64,000 nucleotides of DNA from Lactobacillus psittaci DSM 15354 (GTDB taxonomy: Bacteria > Bacillota > Bacilli > Lactobacillales > Lactobacillaceae). The position numbers were made by a program, and so were the translations under genes. Below are positions 37,787 through 46,183 of this stretch, in pieces. The stretch covers positions 63,998 through 127,997 of the forward strand of contig NZ_KE384474.1 of the NCBI RefSeq assembly GCF_000425905.1. Reading direction: 5' to 3'. The notes under the pieces were generated by a model. It had not been told where the DNA came from, made no database searches, and was given only the letters and a program-made list of their open reading frames with translations. The stretch's first letter is position 1; the number at the start of each line of letters is the position of its first letter.

Positions 37787-37811
37787 GACCTCTAGACTAG
37801 GGGTTTTTTTG
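37787..37811 (+). terminator. Terminator-like hairpin in the nusG leader
   Basis: A six-pair stem ACCTCT/AGGGGT with a five-base loop is followed by TTTTTTT. It lies between the TATAAT at 37765 and the nusG ribosome binding site. It may end the rpmG-secE transcript or act as an attenuator for nusG. Confidence 0.6.
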
Positions 37812-37839
37812 TTTGTCTAAAATTTAAGGAGAAAATCAC

Positions 37840-38394
37840 ATGGTAGAAACTTCAAAGAAGAAATGGTATGTGCTTCACACTTACGCGGGATACGAAGACA
37901 AGGTTAAGAGCGACTTGCTTTCACGTGCGCAATCAATGGGGATGCAAGACTTTATTTTTAGAGTTGTAACTCCTGAAGAAAGTAAAGTAGAAACTGTTCG
38001 TGGTAAGAAGCAAGAAGTTGAAGAAAAAATCTTCCCAGGTTACGTTTTAGTTGAAATGGTAATGACTGATGAAAGTTGGTTCATCGTTAGAAACACTCCT
38101 AACGTAACTGGTTTCGTTGGTAGTCACGGTGGTGGTTCAAAGCCTTCACCATTACTAGATGAAGAAATTGACCGGATTTTGAAGTCACAAGGTGAAAAGC
38201 GCAAGCCTGATTTAGACTTTGAAATTGGCGAAACTGTAACGATTACAGAAGGTGCCTTCGATGGCATGGTTGGTAAGATCACTGACATTCAAGAAGACAA
38301 GGAAAAGATTTTTGTTTCTGTTGATATGTTTGGCCGTGAAACGACAGCTGAACTTGAATATGATCAAGTAAAGAAATTCGACGGCAACAACTAA
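37840..38394 (+). CDS. nusG: Transcription termination/antitermination protein NusG
   Basis: NusG of 184 residues. The N-terminal NGN domain (KKWYVLHTYAGYEDKVKSDL) contacts RNA polymerase, and the C-terminal KOW domain (GETVTITEGAFDGMVGKITD, near 128-147) contacts ribosome or factors. AAGGAG precedes the ATG. It is followed by the separate promoter of rplK-rplA. Confidence 0.97.
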   Translation: MVETSKKKWYVLHTYAGYEDKVKSDLLSRAQSMGMQDFIFRVVTPEESKVETVRGKKQEVEEKIFPGYVLVEMVMTDESWFIVRNTPNVTGFVGSHGGGSKPSPLLDEEIDRILKSQGEKRKPDLDFEIGETVTITEGAFDGMVGKITDIQEDKEKIFVSVDMFGRETTAELEYDQVKKFDGNN

Positions 38395-38401
38395 AAAGCT
38401 C

Positions 38402-38430
38402 TTGTCAAGAAAGATAGATGATGGTAAGAT
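38402..38430 (+). promoter_or_regulatory. Promoter of rplK-rplA
   Basis: TTGTCA (38402-38407), a 17-base spacer and TAAGAT (38425-38430) lie directly after the nusG stop codon. Transcription would start near 38437 and produce a leader of about 78 bases. Confidence 0.75.
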
Positions 38431-38449
38431 ACTAGAGTATCTTTATTAT

Positions 38450-38500
38450 TGTGGGAGGAAGACTAGGTAAGTCTTCCATTTTAACCGCATCACGGAATCA
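38450..38500 (+). promoter_or_regulatory. Probable L1/L11 operon leader motif
   Basis: The leader holds GTGGGA, an eight-pair hairpin GGAAGACT/AGTCTTCC (38456-38476), then TTTTAACCGCATCACGG. A similar GTGGGAG-hairpin-TTTGACCACA pattern recurs before rplA. L1 commonly represses its own operon by binding mRNA, and rplK leaders of this type occur in Firmicutes. The assignment is by position and pattern. Confidence 0.5.
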
Positions 38501-38514
38501 AGGAGGTTTTGACC

Positions 38515-38940
38515 GTGGCAAAGAAAGTTATTAATGTTGTTAAATTGCAAATTCCAGCTGGTGCAGCAACACCTGCTCCCCCAGTTGGTCCTGCATTGGG
38601 TCAAGCCGGCATTAACATTGTTGGTTTTACTAAGGACTTCAATGCAAGAACTGCAGACCAAAAGGGTATGATTATCCCTGTAGTTATTACTGTATATGAA
38701 GATCGTTCATTCGAATTCATTACTAAGACTCCACCTGCAGCTGTTTTATTAAAGAAGGCAGCTAAGGTTGAAAAGGGTTCTGGCGAACCTAACACTAAGA
38801 AGGTTGCTAAGGTAACCAAGGCTCAAGTTAAGGAAATCGCTGAAACCAAGATGCAAGACCTAAACGCAGCTGATGTTGAAGCAGCAATGCGCATGGTTGA
38901 AGGTACTGCTAGAAGCATGGGCTTCGAGGTAGAAGACTAA
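38515..38940 (+). CDS. rplK: 50S ribosomal protein L11
   Basis: L11 of 141 residues, in the GTPase-associated centre of the 50S. It starts at GTG 38515 ([15 protein letters not shown] follows), eight bases after AAGGAGG; a TTG two codons earlier lies too near that site. The [17 protein letters not shown] segment is the L11 signature. Confidence 0.95.
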   Translation: MAKKVINVVKLQIPAGAATPAPPVGPALGQAGINIVGFTKDFNARTADQKGMIIPVVITVYEDRSFEFITKTPPAAVLLKKAAKVEKGSGEPNTKKVAKVTKAQVKEIAETKMQDLNAADVEAAMRMVEGTARSMGFEVED

Positions 38941-38979
38941 GGCTTACTAGGAACGTCGGATCGTTAATTAAAGTTAACG

Positions 38980-39022
38980 AATCAAGTGGGAGAGCTAAGA
39001 GGGCTCGTTTGACCACATTTGC
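38980..39022 (+). promoter_or_regulatory. L1-binding-like motif in the rplK-rplA spacer
   Basis: The 97-base spacer contains AAGTGGGAG, a short AGC/GCT-type hairpin and GTTTGACCACA. GTGG can also pair with CCAC to close the element. It matches the layout of the motif in the rplK leader. An autogenous L1 site is the simplest reading. Confidence 0.45.
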
Positions 39023-39037
39023 AAGGAGGAATTTCGC

Positions 39038-39730
39038 ATGCCAAAGCATGGTAAACAATATTTAGAAGCTGCTAAGAAAGTAGAAAAGAACAAGTTTTAC
39101 TCAGTAGCTGAAGCAATGAAGCTTGTTAAGGAAACTTCATACGCAAAGTTTGATGCAACTGTTGAAGTTGCTTACAACCTTTCAGTTGACCCTAAGCAAG
39201 CAGACCAACAAATTCGTGGTGCCTTAGTTTTACCTAACGGTACTGGTAAGACCCAAAAGGTTATCGTTTTCGCTGAAGGTCCTCAAGCTGAACAAGCTAA
39301 GGAAGCTGGCGCAGACGAAGTTGGTTCTGACGAATTAGTTGAAAAAGTTCAAAACGGTTACTTAGACTTTGATGTTGTTATTGCAACACCAATGATGATG
39401 GCTAAGGTAGGTCGTCTTGGTCGTGTCTTAGGTCCTAAGGGCTTAATGCCAAACCCTAAGACTGGTACTGTTACTATGGACGTTAAGAAGGCCGTAGAAA
39501 ACGTTAAGGCTGGTCAAGTAGAATACCGTGTTGATAAGCAAGGTTTAATCCACGCACCAATCGGTAAGGTATCATTCGAAGAAGACAAGTTAGTTGAAAA
39601 CTTCGATGCTTTAAGAGACGTAATTTTACGTGCTCGTCCAGCAAGTGCTAAGGGTCAATACGTTAAGAGCGTAGCCGTTAGTGCAACTTTTGGTCCTGGT
39701 ATCCACCTCGACCCATTAAACTTGAAATAA
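39038..39730 (+). CDS. rplA: 50S ribosomal protein L1
   Basis: L1 of 230 residues, the mobile stalk protein that moves with E-site tRNA and acts as repressor of its operon in many bacteria. The signature [25 protein letters not shown] covers roughly residues 112-136. It starts at ATG after AAGGAGGA and ends 20 bases before a strong terminator. Confidence 0.97.
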   Translation: MPKHGKQYLEAAKKVEKNKFYSVAEAMKLVKETSYAKFDATVEVAYNLSVDPKQADQQIRGALVLPNGTGKTQKVIVFAEGPQAEQAKEAGADEVGSDELVEKVQNGYLDFDVVIATPMMMAKVGRLGRVLGPKGLMPNPKTGTVTMDVKKAVENVKAGQVEYRVDKQGLIHAPIGKVSFEEDKLVENFDALRDVILRARPASAKGQYVKSVAVSATFGPGIHLDPLNLK

Positions 39731-39748
39731 TAAAGTTTAAAAACAAAC

Positions 39749-39780
39749 AAAAAGGAATCGCAGATGCGATTCCTTTTTTT
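39749..39780. terminator. Terminator after rplA, shared with the histidine kinase gene
   Basis: The stem AAAGGAATCGCA/TGCGATTCCTTT (39751-39776) has a T-run on the right and A's on the left. It serves rplA and can serve the converging two-component operon. Confidence 0.9.
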
Positions 39781-39786
39781 CATGCC

Positions 39787-41103
39787 TTAATTTTTTGGAA
39801 AAATAATTGCTAGGGTAAACCAATTATCTTTTTCTTGAACTCTAAGGGTACCATTATACTTCTTGGTCACGTAAGAAATACTCTTTAATCCATAGCCGTG
39901 AGGGTTGCGCCGATCTTTTTTGGTTGTTTGAGGCAAGCCATCATCAAATTTATTAGTGTTTTCAGTGTAATTTTCAAGTTGGTAAATGATGAAATTAGCT
40001 TGATCAAAAATTTTAAGCTTAATAATACGGCGCTCTGGGTCTTTTACTTGTTCACAAGCTTCAATTGCATTATCGAGCGAATTACCAATTAAACTGCACA
40101 AGTCCATGGTTTCGATATGATTTAGTAATTTGCCGTTAGCGATGACAGTGAAGTTGATATTTTTGTTGATGCAATAGGCATTTTTCCTGGTTAAAATGAC
40201 ATCAATTATTGGATTGCCAGTTTTAACATCAGCCTTGAATTGTTTAATATCATTTCTCAATGAATCGATATATTCTTGGCGTCGCTTATCGCTACTTTCA
40301 AGGGCAATGATATCTAATTGATGCTTTAGATCGTGAAAACGGCGGTTCACAGTCTCACTACTTTCCTTGTAGGCTTGGTATTGTTCATATTGGGAATTGA
40401 ACATATTATTAATTTGAATTAAATCGTTTTTAAGGGTTAGTTCATAGCGTTGATTTTCAATTAAACTGAAAACCATAATCCCGCACAGGTCGATGAAGGT
40501 ACGCATCATATAGATGGTAGGATTATTCCCCAGAGAAAAATAGGTGTTTTTCAATACAAAGCCAATATTTGAAGCCGCAAAAATCATAGCCGCAATTAGG
40601 ACTGCATGTAAGGCGTCACTGCGCGTTAAGTTCTTGGCAAGCGTCTTAACTTTAGTCTTATTGGCTAATTTGTAGTCCAGCAAGTAATAAAGCAAAAAGC
40701 CAACGGCACAAAAAATTGTTTTTACCCACAAATTACGGTTTAGCTTGAGGTATAAGTCCCAGTAACAGCAAATCTGCCACAATAAAGAGGCTAAAAACTC
40801 AGCTAGAATAAAGGCTTTGCAGGTTAAATAAGTAGTAGTGGCGATGTTTTTAAGGCTTAACTGCCAAGTGCAAAGAAGCATCCAGCTGAAATTTATTAAC
40901 ATGCCAAACAGCCAACCTTCAATTGGAAAGGTTCCTGCCCAAACTTGTAATAGTACCTGCCCAACCCCAGAAAGCACAATAATAGTACCGTTTTTGAAAT
41001 TTAATTGGGGCTTGAATAAAAGCAAGGCAATATACAAAAAGCTAGACCATTCCGCCAGGGCTGTGATTATTCTGGGGATATTAGGGAAAATCAGACTTGG
41101 CAT
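39787..41103 (-). CDS. AgrC-like sensor histidine kinase (GHKL, HPK10 type)
   Basis: A 438-residue sensor. The N-terminal half has about six membrane helices (residues 10-200). A coiled linker leads to an H-box with the phosphoacceptor His in FHDLKHQLD (about 255). The GHKL ATPase domain has the N-box LIGNSLDNAIEA and the G-box GYGLKS. This class senses peptides or cell-surface signals. It lies two bases downstream of the LytTR regulator. No peptide pheromone or processing gene is adjacent, so the signal is unknown. Confidence 0.88.
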   Translation of the reverse strand: MPSLIFPNIPRIITALAEWSSFLYIALLLFKPQLNFKNGTIIVLSGVGQVLLQVWAGTFPIEGWLFGMLINFSWMLLCTWQLSLKNIATTTYLTCKAFILAEFLASLLWQICCYWDLYLKLNRNLWVKTIFCAVGFLLYYLLDYKLANKTKVKTLAKNLTRSDALHAVLIAAMIFAASNIGFVLKNTYFSLGNNPTIYMMRTFIDLCGIMVFSLIENQRYELTLKNDLIQINNMFNSQYEQYQAYKESSETVNRRFHDLKHQLDIIALESSDKRRQEYIDSLRNDIKQFKADVKTGNPIIDVILTRKNAYCINKNINFTVIANGKLLNHIETMDLCSLIGNSLDNAIEACEQVKDPERRIIKLKIFDQANFIIYQLENYTENTNKFDDGLPQTTKKDRRNPHGYGLKSISYVTKKYNGTLRVQEKDNWFTLAIIFPKN

Positions 41104-41105
41104 CT

Positions 41106-41816
41106 TTAAACCCCCATTCCCAGATAAGCAGTCAAAGCCTGCATAAAGGCCTTTTTTCTGGGCCGGCTGATAGTTAGGTTATATGGCCCAACTTGGACCA
41201 TGCTAGCTTTAACCCCATCGACATGCTTTAAGTTGACGATGTAGCAATTATTGCAACGGAAGAAACCTTTGTCGCTTAGAAGTTTTTCCATGTTTTTCAT
41301 TGATTCGAACATATCAATGATTGTTTCTTTACCATCATATAGGTGTAAGTGAAGATAATGAGCTTCACTTTCAACATAATAAAGGCGGTTTAAAATGATT
41401 TTTTTCAGTCCATCAGTTGAATTAACTGTAATTGAAGTTTCCCGCAACTTAATTAGTTCCCGCACCTTCTTAAAGTGCTCGGCCAAACTAAAGTATGACA
41501 AGGGCTTGAGTAAAAAGTCGCTGGCATTGACCTGGTAGCCGTCGATGGCGTATTGGACATAATTGGTTAAAAAGACAATAATTACATTTGCATCTTTAGC
41601 GCGAATCTTTTTGGCGGCGGTCATTCCATCCATATGAGGCATCTGCACATCAAAGTAGATTAAGTCGACCCCTTCTGGGTAGTTGGTAACAATATCAAGC
41701 CCATCTTGGAAGGTAATGATATCAAAGATTTCATCGCTACTTGTTTCTATTTTTTTCAAATATTTGAGTAACTTATCTTTGTCAGTTTGATTATCTTCAA
41801 CAATTGCAATTTTCAA
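41106..41816 (-). CDS. LytTR family response regulator (AgrA-like)
   Basis: A 236-residue regulator. The receiver domain has the acidic pocket E7/D8, phosphoacceptor D56 (YFDVQMPHMDG) and conserved Lys (LLKPLSYF, about 105). A C-terminal LytTR DNA-binding domain spans about 130-236. It is transcribed ahead of its kinase and diverges from the GH3 gene, making that locus a reasonable but unproven target. TATAAT lies upstream on the minus strand, with a cre-like site over its -35 region. Confidence 0.9.
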   Translation of the reverse strand: MKIAIVEDNQTDKDKLLKYLKKIETSSDEIFDIITFQDGLDIVTNYPEGVDLIYFDVQMPHMDGMTAAKKIRAKDANVIIVFLTNYVQYAIDGYQVNASDFLLKPLSYFSLAEHFKKVRELIKLRETSITVNSTDGLKKIILNRLYYVESEAHYLHLHLYDGKETIIDMFESMKNMEKLLSDKGFFRCNNCYIVNLKHVDGVKASMVQVGPYNLTISRPRKKAFMQALTAYLGMGV

Positions 41817-41869
41817 GCTACTTCCTCCTTACTTATCTAACAGTTAATTATACCTAGCTTGACAATGAT

Positions 41870-41938
41870 TGAAAGCGCTGCAAGCAAATAATGTAAAAAC
41901 TGGTGCAAAATATGCACCCAATAATAAAAAGCGCTTAC
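41870..41938 (+). promoter_or_regulatory. Divergent control region: two cre-like sites and a palindrome
   Basis: TGAAAGCGCTGCAA (41870-41883) and TAAAAAGCGCTTACA (41924-41938) resemble CcpA catabolite-responsive elements. Between them GGTGCA-AAATA-TGCACC (41902-41918) is a perfect six-pair inverted repeat that could bind another regulator. TTACAT with TAGATG 17 bases on may be the GH3 promoter. Sugar repression of one or both divergent units is inferred. Confidence 0.6.
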
Positions 41939-41982
41939 ATGGATAGTAGACTAACTGTAGATGAAAGAACGGGGGATTTAAA

Positions 41983-44397
41983 ATGCTTAAAAATCAAGCA
42001 ATTATTGATAAATTAACCCTTAAAGAAAAAGCTAGTCTCGTTTCAGGAAAAAACGAATGGGAGACTTATAGCGCTAATGGAAAGGTGCCGACAATTTTCA
42101 TGTCGGATGGCCCTTTAGGCTTGCGGAAGCAAAGCGGCGCAGGTGACCACTTAGGCTTAAATGCCAGTGAAAAAGCCACTTGTTTTCCAGCTTCTGCAAC
42201 CTTAGCCAATAGCTGGAATCCTAACTTAACAAAAAAAGTTGGCCAAGCTTTGGCACGTGAGGCTCAAAGGCTGCACGTGAACCAAGTGTTAGGACCAGCT
42301 TTAAATATTAAGCGCAATCCTCGTGGTGGACGTAGCTTTGAATATTATAGTGAAGATCCTTATTTGGCCGGAAAAATGGCTGCAGGGATGATTCAAGGGA
42401 TTGAAAGTGGTGGCGTTGCTGCTACACCAAAGCACTTTGCCGTTAATAGCCAAGAAACTCGCCGGATGGCAAGTGATTCTGTGGTGGATGAACGCACGCT
42501 TCATGAATTGTATTTGACCAATTTTGAAATTGCAGTCAAAGAAGGTAAGCCATCTGCCATTATGAGTTCATATAATGAAATTAATGGAACCTATGCCAAT
42601 GAAAATGAAGGTTTGTTAACTAAGAGCTTGCGACACGATTGGGGCTTTGATGGCTATGTGGTAACTGATTGGGGTGGCGATAATGACCACGTTAAAGGCC
42701 TGCAAGCAGGTAATAACTTGGTGATGCCAGGTTTGTCTTGGCAAGGCGCACAAGAAATTGTCGCTGCAGTTGAAGCTGGCAAGCTGAAAGAAAGTGTTTT
42801 GGACCAGCGAGTTGACGAATTAATTAGCGTTATCTTGAAGTTGAAACACAGTGAAAAGACGATTAGTGACTTTTCTTGGGATGAACAACATAAGATTGCG
42901 CAAAAGGCAGCTCGGGAGTCAATTGTCCTTTTGAAAAATAATGGTATCTTGCCATTAAAAGCTAATACCAAGGTTGCTTTAATTGGAGACTTTGCCAAGA
43001 CTCCTCGCTATCAAGGGGCAGGATCGTCATTGATTAATGCTCAAAATGTGGAAAACATGTTAACGACTAGCAAGAATTATCCACTGAATTTAGTTGGTTT
43101 TGCACAAGGCTATGAACGGAGTGGTCAAGAAAATCAAGCTTTACTTGATGAAGCCAAAAAGCTGGCTAAAACGGCTGATGTTATCGTGGTTAACATGGGG
43201 CTTGATGAAGGCAGTGAATCTGAAGGCTTAGACCGGCCAAACTTGTCCTTACCAGCAAACCAATTACATTTAGTTAATGAATTGAGCAAACTGGGGAAAG
43301 AATTAGTTGTAGTGCTTTCTGGCGGTAGCGTGATTGAATTGCCATTTGTGGATAAGGTAAGTGCTTTAGTTCATGGCTATTTAGGTGGTGAAGCTGGTGC
43401 AAGTGCCGTTTGGGATGTCTTAACTGGTAAGTATAATCCAAGCGGTCGCTTAAGTGAGACTTATCCCCTTAAAGAAAGCGATATTCTATTTAATCAAGAC
43501 TTCCCAGAAAAAAAGCGGCATGCATATTATCGTGAAGGGCCATTTGTTGGTTATCGCTATTTTGACAGTGTTAATCAAGAAGTCCTCTTCCCATTCGGCT
43601 TTGGCTTGAGTTATACCAAGTTTGACTTAAGCAATTTTATGATTGATGAAAAAGGTGTCAGCTTCAAGGTTAAAAATATCGGTTTGCGTTCAGGTAAAGA
43701 AACCGTCCAAATGTACGTTGGCAAAAAAGATTCCAACTTAATTCGCCCAGCTAAGGAGTTAAAGGGTTGGATTCAAGTTGAGCTAAGAGCTGGTGAAAGT
43801 AAGGCTTGCCGGATTAAATTTGATGACAAGACCTTCCGCTTTTGGGATGTAGCTGATAAGTCTTGGCAAGTTGAAGCAGGTAAGTATCAAGTATACCTGG
43901 GTGAAAATGTGGAAAACATTGCTCAGACCTTAACCATTAGCCGTGAGGGAATTACCTTGCCTGAAATTACTAATGCTAGCTTAGTTAAGTATGAGCGACT
44001 TCAACTTGATCAAACCGACCTTACCGACTTTAGTCAGCTCTTAGGCCACAAAGTACCAGAAAATACCGTTAAAGAGCTCCTTGACTATAATGATCCACTA
44101 AGTGACATGCATCATGCCAAAAGTGGATTAGCCAGAATAGCCGCAAATTATTTGAAGAAGAAGATTAACCAAAGCATTGTGGCAGGTAAGCCAGATTTGA
44201 ATTTCTTATTTAATTACAATATGCCATTCAGAGCCATGCCGAAGATGACACATGGCATGGTAAGTAAAGCGATGGCTGAAGATATTTTAACCATAGTAAA
44301 TGGCCACTTCTTCAAGGGATGCGGACGTTTGATCGGTGATTACTTCAAAAATCGCAAGCTGACCAAGGCTAATTCTTGGTATCAAGAAGGTGAATAA
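41983..44397 (+). CDS. GH3 family glycoside hydrolase (beta-glucosidase-like), cytosolic
   Basis: An 804-residue GH3 enzyme without signal peptide. Domains in order: GH3 N-terminal barrel (about 1-300) with substrate-binding KHF (150-152) and nucleophile D229 in VVTDWGG; GH3 C-terminal domain (about 310-540, VLLKNNGILPL to GLSYT); a fibronectin III-like domain (about 560-650); and a C-terminal extension (NMPFRAMPKMTHGM, ending IVNGHFFKG) seen in some Firmicute GH3 proteins. It probably splits beta-glucosides or related disaccharides brought into the cell. It overlaps or touches the GtrA-family gene. Confidence 0.9.
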   Translation: MLKNQAIIDKLTLKEKASLVSGKNEWETYSANGKVPTIFMSDGPLGLRKQSGAGDHLGLNASEKATCFPASATLANSWNPNLTKKVGQALAREAQRLHVNQVLGPALNIKRNPRGGRSFEYYSEDPYLAGKMAAGMIQGIESGGVAATPKHFAVNSQETRRMASDSVVDERTLHELYLTNFEIAVKEGKPSAIMSSYNEINGTYANENEGLLTKSLRHDWGFDGYVVTDWGGDNDHVKGLQAGNNLVMPGLSWQGAQEIVAAVEAGKLKESVLDQRVDELISVILKLKHSEKTISDFSWDEQHKIAQKAARESIVLLKNNGILPLKANTKVALIGDFAKTPRYQGAGSSLINAQNVENMLTTSKNYPLNLVGFAQGYERSGQENQALLDEAKKLAKTADVIVVNMGLDEGSESEGLDRPNLSLPANQLHLVNELSKLGKELVVVLSGGSVIELPFVDKVSALVHGYLGGEAGASAVWDVLTGKYNPSGRLSETYPLKESDILFNQDFPEKKRHAYYREGPFVGYRYFDSVNQEVLFPFGFGLSYTKFDLSNFMIDEKGVSFKVKNIGLRSGKETVQMYVGKKDSNLIRPAKELKGWIQVELRAGESKACRIKFDDKTFRFWDVADKSWQVEAGKYQVYLGENVENIAQTLTISREGITLPEITNASLVKYERLQLDQTDLTDFSQLLGHKVPENTVKELLDYNDPLSDMHHAKSGLARIAANYLKKKINQSIVAGKPDLNFLFNYNMPFRAMPKMTHGMVSKAMAEDILTIVNGHFFKGCGRLIGDYFKNRKLTKANSWYQEGE

Positions 44398-44398
44398 A

Positions 44399-44905
44399 AT
44401 GGAAAAAGAACAAACTGGCTTTATCGGAGCTATCAAAAAATGGAAGGCGCAACACCCTGATTTATATCAGTTTATTGCCTTTAACATTTTAAGTAACTGT
44501 GCCACTATCACTAACTTTGTAGTTTTATGGCTCAGCACCATGATTTTCTTTAAAAACATTACTACGCCATTTAAGTGGTGGATTTTTAACTACCAGGACC
44601 CATCCACTGGTGGATTAGGCGGATTTTATGCCTTTTTACTAGCATATGTCTGTGCACAGATTGTGAATTATCTAGTGCAAAAGAATTTGGTCTTTAAGGC
44701 CACATTCGGACCTAAAAAGTTGTTTTGGTATATTGTGACAGTTGTTTTTGCCGGAATCGTTTCTATCTGGTTACCACCATATGTAATCAAAGTTTTAAGT
44801 CCAATCATTCATGGTTTTAGTGCAACTGTTGCGAATATTTTGAACATTGTGATGCAAGTTATTATTAACTGGCCAATGCTTAAGTTCGTTGTTATGAAAG
44901 ACTAG
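44399..44905 (+). CDS. GtrA family membrane protein
   Basis: A 168-residue protein with four predicted membrane helices, matching the GtrA/DPMS flippase-like family (ILSNCATITNFVVLWL, and YVCAQIVNYLVQKNLVF typical of helices 1 and 3). Members help move lipid-linked sugars across the membrane or organise glycosyltransferases. ATG 44399 is preferred, with AAGGTG as ribosome binding site inside the GH3 3' end; a GTG at 44390 is an alternative. It ends at a hairpin. Confidence 0.8.
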   Translation: MEKEQTGFIGAIKKWKAQHPDLYQFIAFNILSNCATITNFVVLWLSTMIFFKNITTPFKWWIFNYQDPSTGGLGGFYAFLLAYVCAQIVNYLVQKNLVFKATFGPKKLFWYIVTVVFAGIVSIWLPPYVIKVLSPIIHGFSATVANILNIVMQVIINWPMLKFVVMKD

Positions 44906-44910
44906 ATTTG

Positions 44911-44942
44911 GAGGAGAATCTCAAGTGGGATTCTCCTTTCTT
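44911..44942 (+). terminator. Terminator after the GtrA gene
   Basis: A ten-pair stem GGAGAATCTC/GGGATTCTCC (44913-44922 with 44927-44936) is followed by a T-rich but interrupted tail. Confidence 0.7.
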
Positions 44943-44944
44943 TA

Positions 44945-44974
44945 TTGTCTAAAAACAGAAAAACACGTTATAAT
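44945..44974 (+). promoter_or_regulatory. Promoter of the GT2 gene
   Basis: TTGTCT (44945-44950), 18 bases and TATAAT (44969-44974) lie just after the hairpin. This indicates that the glycosyltransferase has its own transcript and that the coding region starts downstream. Confidence 0.65.
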
Positions 44975-45017
44975 AATTAAAACTAACATTTATTTTGGAA
45001 ATGAAGAGATTAGATCC

Positions 45018-46034
45018 TTGGAAAAAATACTAAGTATTATCGTACCTTGTTACAACTCACAAGATTATTTAGAAAAATGCGTAAAATCACTGGTCGCAAT
45101 TAAATCAGATGTGGAAATTCTGTTAATTGATGATGGTTCAAAGGATAGCACCCCACAGATGATTGACCAGTTTGCAAAGCAGTATCCAGACTTAATTATT
45201 CCAATTCACCAAAAAAATGCCGGCCATGGTGGCGCGTTGAACACTGGTTTTGACCATGCTAGCGGTGACTATATTAAAGTTGTTGATAGCGATGACTGGG
45301 TTGATTTAACTGCATATCATAAGATTGTTGATTTTTTAAAGGGACTTAAAGCTAAGAAGCAAACGGTTGATTTGTTAATTAGTAACTATGTTTATGATAA
45401 AGTTGGCGCTAAGCACAAGAAAGTGATTCATTTTCCGCATTTGCCTAAAAAGAAATTTTTCGGATGGGATGATGTGAAGCTTTATCTTGGACAATATTTG
45501 ATGATGCACTCACTAATCTATCGCCGAGAAGTTATTACTCAGCGAGCACATTTACGCTTACCTGAACATGTATCTTACGATGATAACCTTTACGTCTTTG
45601 AACCGCTACAATTTGTGCGTAAAATGTATTATCTTGATGTTGACTTTTATCATTACTTTATTGGTAGAGAAGACCAATCAGTTAATGAAAGTGTGATGCT
45701 TAAAAAGATTGATCAACAGTTGCTCATCAACAAGCGGATGATTAAGTTCTATTCTGAGCATATTGATTCCGAAACTTCGCTTGGTAAGTACATGAAGTTT
45801 TATTTGGAGATAATTACAGCAATATCTTCTATTATCTTGATTCGTGGCGAACAAGCAGAATACCTCGATAAAAAAGATGAGTTGTGGAACTACCTTAAGA
45901 TTAAAAGTCCTAAAGTTTACAAGTCCTTACGTAAACGTCCGCTAGGTTTATGTATGCACTTACCAGGTAAGGTTGGACGTAAGGCGGCCAGTGGATTATA
46001 TGGAATTGCGAGATTGATTTATGGCTTTAATTAA
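45018..46034 (+). CDS. Family 2 glycosyltransferase
   Basis: A 338-residue GT-A glycosyltransferase. The N-terminus LSIIVPCYNSQDYLEKCV, the nucleotide-site DDGSKDST near 35 and the metal-binding VVDSDDWVD near 90 are typical. There is no obvious membrane helix, unlike GtrB enzymes. The start is taken as TTG 45018: the frame stays open upstream, but that part runs through a terminator and promoter. The ribosome binding site is weak. It may build a cell-wall or secreted glycan together with the GtrA protein. Confidence 0.82.
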   Translation: MEKILSIIVPCYNSQDYLEKCVKSLVAIKSDVEILLIDDGSKDSTPQMIDQFAKQYPDLIIPIHQKNAGHGGALNTGFDHASGDYIKVVDSDDWVDLTAYHKIVDFLKGLKAKKQTVDLLISNYVYDKVGAKHKKVIHFPHLPKKKFFGWDDVKLYLGQYLMMHSLIYRREVITQRAHLRLPEHVSYDDNLYVFEPLQFVRKMYYLDVDFYHYFIGREDQSVNESVMLKKIDQQLLINKRMIKFYSEHIDSETSLGKYMKFYLEIITAISSIILIRGEQAEYLDKKDELWNYLKIKSPKVYKSLRKRPLGLCMHLPGKVGRKAASGLYGIARLIYGFN

Positions 46035-46043
46035 AGCGATTAA

Positions 46044-46076
46044 ACGAAATAGCATTTTGCTATTTCTTTTTTTATG
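46044..46076 (+). terminator. Terminator of the GT2 gene
   Basis: The stem GAAATAGCA/TGCTATTTC (46046-46054 with 46058-46066) is followed by a run of seven T's. Confidence 0.88.
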
Positions 46077-46107
46077 CAGAAAATGATTGAAAAAGCACAG
46101 GTTTTGT

Positions 46108-46121
46108 TGTAAGCGATTACA
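46108..46121 (+). promoter_or_regulatory. cre site before the membrane GH3 gene
   Basis: TGTAAGCGATTACA is close to the ideal CcpA operator and nearly palindromic. It lies 63 bases before the start codon, where it would overlap a -35 region paired with TAAAAT at 46138-46143. Repression by CcpA in glucose is the likely meaning. Confidence 0.75.
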
Positions 46122-46183
46122 GAAAGCGGATGCAAGGTAAAATAAAATTGTTAAGAAAATCGTTAGGTAAAGAGGTTATGACG

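Noticed and set aside
41840-41848. LytTR half-site ACAGTTAAT in the divergent region
   Set aside because: One half-site fits the loose consensus, but no second repeat at 12-13 bases was found.
44925-45017. Upstream extension of the GT2 gene to a GTG
   Set aside because: It begins in the arm of the preceding terminator and crosses a TTGTCT/TATAAT promoter; the family start IIVPCYN is near TTG 45018.
46130-46183. Longer N-terminus of the membrane GH3
   Set aside because: The ATG at 46130 overlaps the cre region and has no ribosome binding site; AAAGAGG is spaced for 46184.
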